DNA of 64,000 bases from Epiperipatus broadwayi. Taxonomy: Eukaryota > Onychophora > Udeonychophora > Euonychophora > Peripatidae. The stretch lies in assembly GCA_028023455.1 (NCBI GenBank), contig JAQFVV010007262.1:54877-118876 (forward strand), given 5' to 3'. The translations under genes and the position numbers were made by a program. The notes under the pieces were generated by a model, which did not search any database, was not told the DNA's origin, and saw only the letters and a program-made list of their open reading frames with translations. Each line of letters begins with the position of its first letter. The first letter of the stretch is position 1. Below, piece by piece: positions 49,671-63,998 of this stretch.

Positions 49671-51620
49671 TGTAACGGAATATAATATCCCATCACATTA
49701 TTTTAAAATTAAAATAAAAGTTCATAAATAAAAATTGATTTATTAAAAAGAAAAAAACAACTTAATTTAAAAACTGTTTAACGTATATATAGATCGCATA
49801 ATGGACAACTTTAAAAACTTTTAAAAAATAAAAATATTTGAAAGTAATTTTTTTTTGTAAAAAAGTAAAGATATAAAGATTGATATTTTAAAAATAGAAA
49901 TAATGTTGATTTCTATAGTCTTAGAAAATGGAAATGATTGTCTTATTAATTAAATGATTGTTCAAAAGCAAACTACCTCGTGAGGCATGTAAAATAAATT
50001 AAATGGTCAGATAAGAGAATACAAAGGAATTAAATGACCAATGCAAACATGAAAATGACAGCACGGACCATAACTGAAACATGAATGGATTTGTGACGTC
50101 TTGCTCCTTGAATCTCAAGATCTAATGATAAGAGACTAATAAAAATATAAAAGCCAAAGTATTATTATAATTATTATCTTAGAGCTGACTATGTATAGAT
50201 CGTTATAACTAGCTATATTGCAGATTTTCACGATGTGGAAGTCTGCAATAAATTTAATTTTCTGGACAAACCAGCTGAGGCCTCTGGATGACAGTTCCTG
50301 ACCAAATGCATGGCAAGTCACAGTTTCATTTCAAAGAAGGACAAAATCTACGAAAGTGATCACGAAGATTGACTTCTCAAACTCTTAAAACCATAAAGTA
50401 TGAGCTATTGTGTCTATCTAATAAGAACTTTCCTAAAATTGCAAGTAATTAATAACTGAAAATAAGAACTCTTATCTGACTTAAAGAATGCGAATTCAAT
50501 TATTGATATTTTTTATGCAGATGTTTAAGCAATCATTTCCATTTCATTTTTTTTTGTGTGTATTATGTTTTAACTAAAATGTATTAAATTTAAAGTTGGG
50601 TGTAGATAGCTGCATGGATAAAGATTAATAACTATGTTTAAATTCGTTTATGTTTCATTTAAGGGATTTTAATTTCAGGCAATTTGTTTCGTGGTTGTGT
50701 CATTGCTAGTGGAGAGATATATAGACGTTTATATTAATGTAATGTGAAGCGCATTTAGCATACAGGGCAATGTGCCCACCTGAATGCATGACCCCAAAGA
50801 GGCAGTCATACCGTTGCAATGGTTGCAGATGTATTTCCTATGCCATTAACCCCTTCTAGCTCTGTGGACAGGGATTTATAAGTCAGCAGAAAGACTGCTC
50901 TCCCCCCATACATAGCACTCTTTAAAAATATATATATACATGATTCCTTAGTCTGACAGATGCACTTTCCTGTTCTAGACATGGATCATTTCCTTCAAAT
51001 AATATCACACTGTCAGATGCACATTACTGTCTGTGTGGTTTTATGCTAGCATCTTCAGATTGCATTGATTGCGACTATATATCTGGAAGCAGGCATTGGG
51101 TTGACTACGAACTTTTAGTCTGAGATTGAATGAATGTTTTGATAAGTTTTTAAGTGAGAAAAGATCCATGTAGACTATCTATGCTCGACATGCTAAAGTA
51201 AAATATAATTTAAATATCCATCTGTGTGATCTATTTAAACTAGTAATTTTAATTTTAAAAAAAAAATATTAATGTTAAAATCTAAAAATAAATTTATTCC
51301 TCAATTTTAAATGCATGTTAATAAAAATCTATTTGTGTGTTAATTACTGGAAGTGGCTTCTTTTATTTTATTGTTCTAAATATTTAATATATACTTTGAG
51401 AATAGAAGTCTATTGAAACTTATAAATGTTTTAAAATCTCTGCTACTCTATGAGCTAGTGACCTTGGGCAAACGATCGGAATCCAAATATATAAATTAAA
51501 ATAAAAAAAAATTTTTTTAAACTTAACGTACCTGCCTACTATATAAATTTTCTAGGATCAAATGCCTAGTGGCGCCCTGTAGTGCAGATTACATTAAGTC
51601 TGTTTCTCCCCCGATCATTA
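49671..51620 (+). repeat. 3' long terminal repeat of the non-coding element
   Basis: Partner of 46991-48943. TATA at 50146-50153, poly(A) signal at 50247-50252. Followed directly by (AT)n at 51621-51643. Confidence 0.75.
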
Positions 51621-51643
51621 ATATATATATATATATATATATA

Positions 51644-54600
51644 TTAATTTTAAGATATGATTAATTAATTTAATTTTAAACTAATTATGGCCTATGACCT
51701 AGAACATCACTCGAGCTGGAAAAGGTTAAGGGTGCTTTTTATTCCTGTCCACCTACTCACAGACAACCTACTTATGAAATTAAATGTAGGTGGATTTCAA
51801 TTTTAAAAAAAGAGATAATGTGTAGTTTGAAACATAGTAAATAATTTTCTGAATCACTAATAGTCTTCATCTTATATTATATAACCTTCAGACTGAGAAA
51901 ATAAGAATAACTTAAAATTAATCTTAAAATAAACTTTAAACTAAGTATTTGTGAATACATAATTATCTGTTAATGTGATTTAATCTGAGAACCACAATGA
52001 TAAGCATACCTTAAAATAATTTAACCCACTATAAAATACTCTGTATACCTTGTGAGCATCATGAACTTTTGGAACTCAAGACAATAGCATATAAAAGAAA
52101 GACAAACAGAAACTGAACTTTTTAAATAATAACAAATTTGATTTATTAATAATAATAATACATAATAAATATTTACAAAATGAAGGCAAACATTTCCAAG
52201 AGAGCACTGTTATCTTTTAATAATTTGACTAGCATTATTTTTTGACTTACACTAAATTACAATATTTTAGTCGAATAAAGTAACTGATTATACCTCATTG
52301 ACTGTTTTCCAACTATTTAATTTAATAAAAAAATACTCACAAGAGTGAACAGAGGCTAATTTGATATTTAAATCTATCCAAATAAACCCCTTAACATATT
52401 AAGGACTCTATAATCTTATTATAGTGTAAGCTTAACAAACATAACTTTATTTTTATTGATACATTTGATAATATGGTGGTAAGATTTAGAAACCAGAATA
52501 AGAAACTAAATTTGTTCATATTGAATACAATGAGCTAAGCAAAATCTATTTTAGTACTAGCATATACAGCATAAATTTTAAAATTATCATTAGTTACACC
52601 TCCATTATTTAATATTATAGCTAGTAAAGTACTTAATTAAATTTAAATTAAAGTTAAATTTAAATTAGATGCATCGGCCATTCAGCAGAGGTCATTTTTA
52701 CACACATTTCAAGAAATTCTTGTCCACATAAAATTATTACACCAATTGTTTAAAATTAGAAATTGAAATACTTACATTTCCTTTGGCAAAAACTCTCTAT
52801 GAACATATTAATTACTTAGTATGTGTTAATTGCAACTTATAGGCATATGCATAAATCTACATACATAAAATATAAATATTAATTATTGTTGGTTGATTTG
52901 TAGATGATAAAACTATCATAACAGCACAATGCTAACATTGATAAACCTTTAAGCATTAAAATAACTAAATACAATCTGAAGAAACAGAGTTTCTCAAACA
53001 AACATATCTTGTCATAACATATCTAAAATACCTGCATCATCACCTACTGTGGTAAAAATAGCAGTAATACTTCATGAGTGATAGTCCAAAAATACACATA
53101 TACTCCACAAAGCTGAACAACTTAGTAAAACTGTGGTGGCTTCCAAAATATCTATCTTTGGGGCAGAAAAAAGGATGCTGGGACCTTGCTGCAGTGCAAC
53201 AGGAACAGGAAAAAATCCACCAGGAAATATATGATCCTATCCATGGGATCTAAACAGCTTCAAAATATGTGATTACAATCACTAAAAATACCTAACATAT
53301 GATAATCGTCACTGAGAATGAACTCTATCACCTCATAGAAAAGCAATAAAATAAGGATGGAGGACTTTGTGTACTCCATCAAGCATACAAGTAATATCTT
53401 GCTCCATGAGGCCAGCAAATACTAAACTAACAACAAGATATCAACATCACTTCAACTGACTAAGTCATCTTCAAAAATTTTAAATTATAATCCATATTAA
53501 TCAATGTCAGAACCAACAATGCAAATTATGTCAACCAACTATAAAATAACAACTTTAAAATATTAAACGCATATAAAATTCTAGGCAAAAGTACAATGCA
53601 CACATAATAAAATTTTAACTATTAAACTATAGTGGCTAGTGAACATTAAAAGAGTGTGAATTAAGTGTGAGAAAATTAATTCTCAGTGAATATATAAAAA
53701 TATATTTATGGTTATTATTAATGTAGCATTTATATAAAGAAATGAATGGAAAACCTTGTTTTCATCTCTTGGGCTGTTTTACATACAACTGAGTGAAGTA
53801 CCATACATTTAAATTAGTTAACAGTGAGATATGAAAATCTCCATGAGATAAGAATGACTAAAATATACGTTAACTTATTAAATGCTTACCAAATGTAATA
53901 ATAATGTTACCTGAGAATGGTAAGATGTCTTCACATTCTAATATACACATTAATCCTAAAATTATATGAATTAAATTACCTGGCATATTTCATACCAAAC
54001 AATATTGCACACATTTATAAAAAATATATAGCATAAAGTATTTTCCTGGTTTTTTTTAAAACCAATAAAACAAACAAAATAAAAATAATATAAACTTTAG
54101 TTCATAGTTTCAGCTTTCTCCATATGGCCTATCTGTTAAACACACATATATAAACTTTTTGATGGGACAATATTTTTGTGAAGCTTCTGGTCAAAATGCT
54201 TATTAATTTAAACATGGCAAAGATTTCCTAAAGAAGTATATAAAATAGTTCTTAAAAATTACTTTAGTTCTTCATTCCAAGGTATTATAGTTTAACTATG
54301 CAATATATAATAAAATATAATAATAGGCTAAAAATAAGCTGGCAACAAAAATGGCAAGTAAAACAAATTATTCAGCTGATATCATTATGGGATCCTGTGT
54401 TTACTTAAACAATAATATAGCTTCATTTTTATTACATTTTTTTTTTAAAAAAAACACACTTTTAAGCTTCTTTTTTTTTTTAAATTTACTCGCATAAAAT
54501 ACTAAGACACTTCTAGGTTATTTCTTTGTGCTTTTCTTTAAATAAAACTGCAAGCAGTTTGTCAGTAGAGAATTCAGCATGTCTAATGTTTTTTTTTTAG

Positions 54601-56440
54601 AATAATTTCCACCAACTTTAAGTATAAATATAAGCATACATATTTTTTTATAATTTTCTTACACACAAAATATATTCTTTAATTACAGAGTAAAAGATAA
54701 CGTCTAGCTGAATAAACATTTTAGACTATTATTATTATTATTATAAATGCACTTTTTCTTTAAAAAATCTTCTTTAAATAGCTGCAGAACAAATATTTTA
54801 TTTTATTGGTTCAGAAGCAGGTAAATTAAAATAATGAAAAATGGTTTGGTTAGTATCAGGCAAAATTAATATAATGTGGAAGATTTGAATTAGCTATAGA
54901 TGAAATTAGCACAAGAATATTTAAAATTTTAAATATATAGCTATGTCTCTATACATTTTCAATTTCCTTTTTTAAGTTTTATTTTATTTAGTGAATAACT
55001 AAATAAATATAAACTGGTATTTAGTTCTGTGCAATAATGATAGTTTATCAATAAATATAATAACTGTTTATATTTTAAATTTATTTCATATAAGATATTA
55101 TTCACATAGTTAGTATTGAAGATAACATAAGTAAAATTTCCTCCTAGCATTTTTCCAAAAGTTTTTAAAACTTAATTGAAGTTAGAAGCCAAGAAATGTG
55201 ATACCTAATTTTTAGCAGTTGTACATTGTAGACTTGAAATACTTATATATAATTTACAATACTTTTTTTTTTTAAAAATATTTAAATAATTAACACTTTT
55301 TTTAACTTGTTCTAGAAAAGAGAAAACTTCAGAAAAAAATTCAAGACCCTAGTAAAATAAAACTAAAACTTCTCTTTTATATCAATTATCTTTTTATTTC
55401 CACACCCAAATTTCAGTGTCAATTTCTTTTAAACAACCAATTAAACACCACTTAATTATCTTTAACTGTATTTTTTTTTAAATCAACTGAAATACAAATT
55501 GATTAATAAATGGTCAGAATGTACAAAATATTTGAATACATCATGTGATTTAACAAACTTAAAATGTTAATACAAGTTTTTTATGACATCAATTACATAA
55601 AATAAAAATACAAATACTGATATAAAATTAAAACTTTGTCTCATTTATTAATCCATAGACCTTTATGATTGATTTCCCAAAATTTAAATTAATAATTGCT
55701 TTATTCATTCCCTTGTTATTTTTTTAAAATTAATATTATAGCTAATTATTTATTCATTTTCTTTTTTTTAATGAGTTGACATAACTCAACAGAACAGGTT
55801 AACTAATGTAGAAAACTTTTTATATCTCTATGCATACAAACATTCACAGAGAGAAGTGATGTATACATTTCAACCTTTAACTTGACCTCCAGTTTACCTT
55901 TAAATATTTAATTATAATTTTTACTGACTACAAATAAAAATATTTGGGAATATTATATTAAAATATCTTTTAACAATTTAAACGCTAATTTACATTAAAG
56001 ATTAAATTATTTTCTAAATGTTTTAAAAAAACTAAAGATTATTTTTAAATCATTTTCTCATTATTTACCCTATTTATAATATTATCAAAGTTATTAGGCT
56101 ATAAATTAAAAGTAAATAAAATAAAAGATATCTTATGACACAGTTAACATTATCTATTATCATTTTAAATAATAACTTAAACATTTATTTTGAGAGAAAT
56201 GCTATATTATATCTCCAACACAACTAACTACAAATATGTGACTTACTTTGCACATATAATTATATCAACTTACTACATATAATTACATTACCAATTATTT
56301 TATATTTTCTTCATTAATTAAACAATTTCTTCTTTTTATTATTATTATTTTTTTAAATAGGACAATTGTACAAAATGGTTAAGCTAATATAAGGAATGGT
56401 AGCTATTGGAGCTAAGTGAGACTTCCATTAGGTACAATAT
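51644..56440. other. AT-rich intergenic DNA
   Basis: 4.8 kb with no supported gene. Small (TAA)n and T-rich runs occur (52147, 54728, 56338). A less AT-rich patch at 53030-53460 gives broken minus-strand frames and could be an old transposon, but no motif is recognisable. Confidence 0.5.
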
Positions 56441-56456
56441 ATATACATATATATAT

Positions 56457-58010
56457 TATAACACCACCCGATATGTTTTATACCGCCATTGTAGGCTTTA
56501 ACCCGTAGCTTCGAATGAAGATATTTGTGAGCATGGTTTGATTCCATCTCACGCGCCAATCTTACACGTGGATAAGAATTATCTCATCGAAAATGTAAAT
56601 AAGGGTTCTGGAATGTATATCTATTTATGGTAGCGCACTGAACCAGCTCAATCTCAGGGTTTGGGGACGATAGTCTAACTAGAGAACAAAGCTAAAACAA
56701 TACCTAACTAAGTCCTATATGTCTATTATTATGTACGATAGTTTATTTGTTATAAATCCATTAATCTAACCCGGATCTTATCATAAAATTTATTCTATTT
56801 ACGGCTATACCCATTACCAATAAATCCCATTCATACATGCATATAAATATATCAATATTCAAGCGCACAGCCCATTTATTCTGACACACACATATATAAT
56901 TCATACACGCATCAAAATAGTGCAATTATACATCAGAGCTGTTTATTTAATGTTGTTATTTTATTTAATTTTAAAAGAGACCTATTATAGTAATTAATAT
57001 TGAGGTAACACTAGTTTCTTTATTAAGACACATTCACTGAACATATATTTTTGGTGCCACGTCACTTTACCTTAGTTCACGCGATCAAAGACAAGTCCAC
57101 ATTTATAACTCTCCAAGAATACTGGTCTGGTAGATATAACGGATGGCAAACAGTTCCAATAGGGTATATCGAATAGCTTATCCCAGAGGTGGAGTAGGTG
57201 ATTCACTCGCTTTATGACAGGGTCCAATTTTCAAAGATCTTTCGTCACCATTACACTTTATGAAACAAAATTTCTTTATTTTAGTAATGCAGTTCATAAG
57301 TCTACTTCAGGTGAGTTCCACGACAAGTGTCCACTGGGCCGATTAACGAAACTCGCACTATAGAATTACCATGACATTTTGGGTGGGAAAATATTAATGA
57401 CTTCTTAAGAAAAAATTACACGTCCACACAATCTGTAGTTCAAGCCGCATCTCTCTTTTTCTCCTATCTCTCTCCTTTCAAGCACAACAAAAGTTCTTTT
57501 GTTTTTCACTTTTAACTTTGTAAAATTTTCTCTGTGTATCCATACGCCACTGACCAGTTCTTCCATTGTTCTTCAAAAATACCCACTTGACCAGTTTTCA
57601 GACTTCTCGATGCCAGTTATTGACTAAACTGCCTACAGCAATTGATTCATTTCTATTTCTGTCCTCATATGTTCAAGAGATTAATTAACAAAAGAAAACA
57701 TGTATTACTGACAATATTATTAAAACTTTAAAAAAAAAACTTAACGGATAAAATATATACGAATAATCAATTACAATTTATACAGCTCAATATATAATTG
57801 ATTGTAACCATCACCGTTAATACATACGCATATTGTACACTCGCACATACAACTATATTTACATATGCATCCACACATAACTTTCGCACTCCTTGTAACA
57901 GGGTTCGAATGACTATTCACATATATATCTTTTCGCATATAATCGCTCCATATCAACACTCTCAATTAGCACTATTGCCTTATCTCTTGTATTCGAACCC
58001 GTCTGTTACA
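56457..58010 (-). mobile_element. Possible solo LTR in AT repeat
   Basis: This block is less AT-rich than both flanks and has sharp edges in AT runs (atatatat on the left, atatat on the right). On the minus strand it starts TGTAACAGACGGG and ends GGTGGTGTTATA. The TGTAACAG start resembles the 46991 repeat (TGTAACAGAA), but the rest differs. No partner LTR is in the window and there is no coding frame. A solo LTR is the simplest reading. Confidence 0.5.
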
Positions 58011-58423
58011 ATATATTGTAATGGAATGTACTTGCTGCATTCCATTTAAATTGAAGAAAGAAGGCCCCAAACATTTGGAAAGCCAAATATAATGGAATGT
58101 ATCTTTATATGATCTCAAATGAAAATAAACATATGAAGTTTTGAAACAATAATCATTAGTTAACCAAGCCCCTAACTTTGAACACCAAATGTAATGAATA
58201 ATTAAACGAACATATTATGCTGACCATGTTGTGGTGTCCAAATGTAATGGAACATACTTTTACTCAATTATACCAATCATCAGTTAACTGGGTCCAACAG
58301 TTTGTGGTGCCAAATGTAATGGACAATATATCATATAAACATATTATGCCTCAAATGTAATGGAACGTCAATATATGAGAAGAAAATAATGCTTCAAACA
58401 TTGGATGATAAATGTAATGGAAT
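58006..58423 (+). repeat. Array of LTR/primer-site junction-like units
   Basis: The motif (c)caaatgtaatgga(a) recurs at 58085, 58187, 58240, 58312, 58353 and 58410. A first tgtaatggaatgta stands at 58017 next to the solo LTR. Spacing is 40-100 bp. Several units are preceded by a sequence ending in tcca, gcca or acca. Read on the minus strand each resembles the end of an LTR (TTACA), two bases, then TGG and a primer-site-like stretch. Confidence 0.6.
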
Positions 58424-60493
58424 ATATATATATAATCTAATGAATCCAATTGTTGAGAAAGCCTAATATAATAGATTGTATGATTTAAATGAAGAAAGAC
58501 AAAATTATCCCAGTTATATTTAAATAAATTGTTTATATGCCCTTCCAACTAGCTATACATGAAATAAATCTAAAATCATACAGAGCAATGAGATCTATCA
58601 TTATAATTTATTTTCAAGGTTGATATGAATAACTAATCAAATATATATCAGAAACAAAGGGAATTCTATTAAATCCAATATACACATCTATTATGTAAAT
58701 TTATGTATATCTAAACATATCAATGAATAATAATATGTGTTAGTGGCCTAAAGACTAAACAATAAGTGAAATATGAAGTTATCCTTTATTAAATTGTGAA
58801 TTTAATTAATTTCATAATGACTCTGGCATTAAAAGAAAAATAAGAATAAAATATTAATACTCTTTCAAATAAATTGCAAAGGCATTACTTATAAAACAAA
58901 TAGTACATCCTTTATTTTTATATTAGGGTTTAATTTTAGGTAATATCAATGTTTTAAATACAAACCCAAATAATAAATATACATATATACTTGCAATAAG
59001 TATATATATTAAATAGATAAAGACATATCTGTGCTTAACAAGTAGGTATTAATATAAATACAAATCCATATTTATATTTTTCAGATATTTAAAATAATAA
59101 AAAAAAAAATTAAAAAAATATTATATACAGCAAATATATATAAATTATTGTTTTGGTATGCATAAGAATCATTATATAAAGTTAAAAAAAATGGAAATAC
59201 ATAAATTAATAATAAAACAATTTTTATAATAAAAATTTGCGAATATAAATTTACTTATTAAAATATACATAACAACTCATATGCAACACAAACTTATAAG
59301 CCATACTTTAAGATTTTAAATTACTTAAGTGTTAATTTTGACACCTATTAAACGTTTATTGCTGTTAGAAAACAAGACGCTTGAATTGAATATTTATAAA
59401 ACGTTATATTTTTATAATGAAAAATAAAAGTAAACAAAAATATCGATCTCAAAAATATATTTATATATCATTTATACATATAAAATTATTGACTACCTTT
59501 CAAAGTTCACATGTCTAGTTTTCCTTCAAAAGTCAACTTATTCCATTGTTTTATTTCTTTATCCATTTAATATTAGAATGCATTCTAGTTAAAGTGAAGA
59601 AACTATCACATTAGAGAAAATTGTCAATTCTTGGATGTATGTATATTTTTATCCTTCTAAAATTTCTTTCCTTGAAAAATAAATAAATAAATTGAAATGT
59701 TGAATCCAATATATTAATTCTAGTTACCTCCAGATTATTATTAGATTGACCATTATAGATTCTAGATAGCTATGTCAAATTTCAGCTTCAAACGCGATGA
59801 AATTCATGAGTTGAAATTTTCTTAGTTTTTCTTTTTAAACTGCCTTGGAATAAATGAAAGAAAATGGTGCAGCCTCTTGGCTGCGATATATCTCTATTAG
59901 CCTGTCATGATTTATGTATTTACCATAGAAATCTATCTTATTCCAATATTCTGAAGAATGGTAATTTCAAAGAAACAAAGTACAACAAAATTTTATCCTT
60001 TTGTTTTTTTAATCACTATCTTAATAATAATAATGGTTTACTTTTTTTTTGTTGTTGCTGTTGTTCCACGTGCTAGCAAATGCTGTTTTGAAAACCATTG
60101 TTACACATGTTTTATTTTAAACAATTAACATTAAAAAAAATAAAATATCAAGCATACATATAAAAAATATTAAATTGAAAATTTATTTGACAGCTTTAAA
60201 AATATACATAAATAATAATATTGCATTTTTTTAATAATCACTGCAAATAAAATAATTTTTTATATAATCAACAATTAATATGTCTTCATTTATTTATAAT
60301 AATTAAATATTCATAACGATGTACCATCAACATATAAATAAAATAATAACTTCAAACAATAACTATACCTAATAACCATAAACAATAATAATACTTCATA
60401 TATAAACATCAACTCAAAGAGATTTTTTTTTTATAACAAATGATAATTTTTAAAATATAGATAGACTTATCGATATTTACAATATATATATAT
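58424..60493. other. AT-rich intergenic DNA
   Basis: No supported gene. Short TA runs at 58424-58434 and 60482-60493. Confidence 0.5.
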
Positions 60494-63400
60494 TGTAACC
60501 GTTTGATTGTTGTCCCAACTACATAATATCACCAAAACATAAGTGCGCTAAGAATTGTAACCTCAATCACCGATCAATTCCCACTGCACATTGTCAGCTA
60601 TTAAGAGCTGTAACCAAAAGCATATCATGCCATCTATATTATGCACCAAAGACCACAACCAACATCTGGAGCAACTTACCACAGACCAAACCAATGATAT
60701 AACATAAACTTTTTATGATTTAATTTGATCACAGTCAGGGTGTACCGCGAAGACCTATCATAGTAGTATGATAAAATACATTAAACAAATTATAAGTATG
60801 TAATGTTATTATCTTTCAAACCTTAATTTGCGATTTTCATTGTATGAGACCCGATGGCCGACCATGTACAAGATGGCATAATTTGTGGAACTACATAAGA
60901 TTATGAAATTTTAAACCATCTATATGATTTTTAATACAAATGCTAGTCCAGGTAAAGCTTTGCAATAAATAAACATAAATACTTGGGTTCTTTTTTATAG
61001 TTTACTATATCACTGAGACTCTTATTATACTGACAAATGACAATTTAAAAACGTTAAGTAAATATATTCAATCATGTCATTATCTGGTAAATCTGTTTAC
61101 AGGTTTAATAATCAATTTATATTGTATACTAGAATCAACTACGCAAAGCTAAAATGATGGAAAAGGTAAATGGGATTTTATTGTACCTTACATATCATAA
61201 ACTACCAAAGACGAAAAGCATTCAAATGTTTTCTCAAAATATCACTAAACTCTTATATCATGTTGACGATAGTATGTACTTCAATGTATGCTCTATCCAA
61301 GGTTTATGATTTCTGATTTTACGAATGACAAATAGCAACGGCACAGTAAGTTTAATTATAAATCAACGTTTATTTACAAATTTATGAATAATAAGTAATT
61401 AATTCTAATGTTATAATTAAAGATATAAATAAACAAATAAAATAAATAAATTATAATTCCATCGACTTTCTTCAATAACATATCATAGGTACGGTTTTTA
61501 AAAACCTAATCATACCTTATATTTCAATTTGATATAATGAATGTATTGAGGAAATTATACTAAATTCAACATCAACTCATGAAACATCTAATGTCATTTC
61601 CAGATTCAATAAATCTATACCGTAAACTTATAATAATATAATAAATAATATTATATCTGTAGGATTTAGCTATAATGCAATCATTAAATAAAGTGAAAAT
61701 TTAAACTTACATTCAGGTAAATAATAATCAACCAACAGTTAATTATTATGAGGTAACTTGAATAGAATGTCCTGCTACAATTTAATGATCTAACTTATAA
61801 ATTATACTTACAAATGGAAGAAGATGATTTAGCAGAATAACTAAAATACTTTGCCCAACTTATATCTATGAAGTAAAACCATATTCCTGTGGATGCATTC
61901 ATCTACACATAGGAATTAAATAACACTAAACGCTTTGTGGATTTATACACCATCATAAAGTAATAAGTATAATTACACAATTCCACGGATTAACCACCAG
62001 CACAGGAATGAGTGTAAAATACAAAAAATGGCAATTAAGTAATCTGCGGATTAACCACCAGCACAGATTAATGCCTTTTAACATTATAAAACAACATTAC
62101 TATTTACTTCACATTAAAGTGCAAAATCATCCTCCTCAGTTATTCTGACCATTCAGAAAACACTAACATTTTAGCAAATGTGGGTTCTTGCATAATAAAA
62201 TGTTACACTAATCAGGACAACTAATGTACTAACTTATCTTGCTTAAAATAAAACATATGTAATATAATATAAGTAATATTAGTATAGGAATAGAAATCTG
62301 GAAAGACTCACAAAATACCTCATGAAAAATTGATACATCTCATAAATTCATTTAGTACTTTTCAAGCTTTTTCGCAAGCACTATTCTCTTGAATAAGTAT
62401 TTTATTCAACCCCTATTAATTTAAACTTAATAAAATATAACTTATGAACTTCACATGCAAGTTCATATAACGATAAAATTAAAGTAATGCATTATTCATC
62501 AAATACATAAAATCTAACAGGTGTGTGTGTGTGTGATATAAATTAAATGTAGTAGCATTTTATAGTTCAATACATGAATTCTAGCAGGTGTGTGTATCAC
62601 AAATTAAATTGTATAGCATTTTATAACTACAAATATGATCCGTGAAATCCATGTACGATGTGTCGAACAATAAATATACGAAGTAATAGCTACAAATATA
62701 GTTGAATTCCATACATGTAATTTTATCCATTTGTATTAGTTATTATAAGCACTATTAGATTAACGTGGCTCCATAAACATGAAACAATTCCAAAACATGA
62801 CATACAGAGTTTAAATGAAAATGTTTTTTCATAAGTTATTAATTTCTACATTTCTCTATTAAAACTGTTCCAAGTTTATCACATCCATGCTAATATTTAT
62901 TTATCCACGCTTAAATCTAGGAATACTAATTATAGCAATTAATTTAATCATTCCAAACTGACGATAAAATTAGAAAATAGCTTTAACTACTTATTTGAAG
63001 ACTGTTTTTATTATCCAAATGGTAAACAAATTAACTAGCAATAATATTACTGGCATTGCAAAGTTAAATATCAATCAATACTATATTTTTTTATTAAAAT
63101 TATAAACGGAAATATTAAACTATGTTAATAACTTTAACATTTTACTTTAATTTAAACTTCTTCTTTTTTAAAAAGCAAATTTACATATTTATAAAACTTC
63201 TGTAATTAAAATATTTATTTAATTTTTCCAAATTTTAGAATAATAAATATTTTAAAACATACCAAAATCTTGCAATTAATTCTGCTTTTAAACTGGAAAG
63301 CTCCGACATATTTCAAATGTAATATTGGAAAATTATTATTGGTGATTTGATCCACCTGGCTAGCCGACTTGAACAGACTTTTAAATTTAGCAATTCATCT

Positions 63401-63998
63401 TATTATTAAATACCACTATGCTATTTTTACGTTTATAGAAAACTTTGTGGTAATCCGTTTACTTGTTAACTATTTTAAAATAAGCTTATCATATTTACAC
63501 CATTTGCCTTTTACCATTTTCTTTTCTTTCTCCCCCCAAAAGCAACACTATCAGATGATCTTTTTTAATTCGTGCTCCTTTCTTTTTTACATTGAAATGC
63601 ATACGTAATTACTGTATTTATTTTTAATAATTAAATTTAGTTGAACAAATGTTTTTTTAATTCAATGGAAATAATTTTTAAGACCATTTTAAACAAATAA
63701 AAATTATTATTATTTTTAATAATATTTTACCAAATTTAATGTGTTGTCAAAATTTTTAAAAAGTTAAACATTTTGATATGAATTAATATATGGAAAGAAG
63801 CAATTTAAATTTATTAAAATAATATAGACAACAAGTAAGGCAAAATATTACCCATTCTCTCTAATAAATTATTTTGAATATAAGAGAGTAATCTGTTCAA
63901 AGTGCAAATCAAGCCAATCAAATCACCAAAAGAAGACAGAGAAATTTTTATACCAGTTACATCAATTATTATATTTTATACTAAAATATATGGTTACA
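60494..63998. mobile_element. Possible element with TGTAACC / GGTTACA ends
   Basis: The left end, TGTAACC, directly follows a TA run, as at the other TGTRAC elements in the window. GGTTACA appears at 63992-63998 and is the reverse complement of the left end. Between them are 3.5 kb of AT-rich, non-coding DNA with a 20-bp repeated motif (cggattaaccaccagcacag, 61986 and near-identical 62047). The window stops two bases after, so the right border cannot be tested. Confidence 0.25.
61986..62066. repeat. Two copies of a 20-bp motif, 61 bp apart
   Basis: The sequence ggattaaccaccagcacag occurs twice (61986 and 62047 regions), with related flanks. A similar short duplication (tagcattttata after a GT run) is at 62521 and 62588. 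Confidence 0.8.

Larger units (their letters stand above)
46991..51620 (+). mobile_element. Non-coding LTR-type element with 1.95-kb direct repeats, in (TA)n
   Basis: Direct repeats 46991-48943 and 49671-51620 are similar end to end and begin TGTAAC. They enclose only 727 bp. Each has TATAAAAG followed about 95 bp later by AATAAA, an LTR-like promoter/poly(A) pair that sets a plus orientation. Three bases after the first repeat is TGGTCTCCCAATGTGGC, a plausible primer-binding site. No ORF is present, so the element is non-autonomous. A run of AT lies at both outer edges. The repeats differ more than those of the 34814 element, so the insertion is older. The inner end is not a clear CA, and no good purine tract precedes the second repeat. 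Confidence 0.7.

Noticed and set aside
54959-55150. 63-codon ORF in AT-rich DNA
   Set aside because: Low-complexity Asn/Tyr/Leu composition expected by chance at this base composition.
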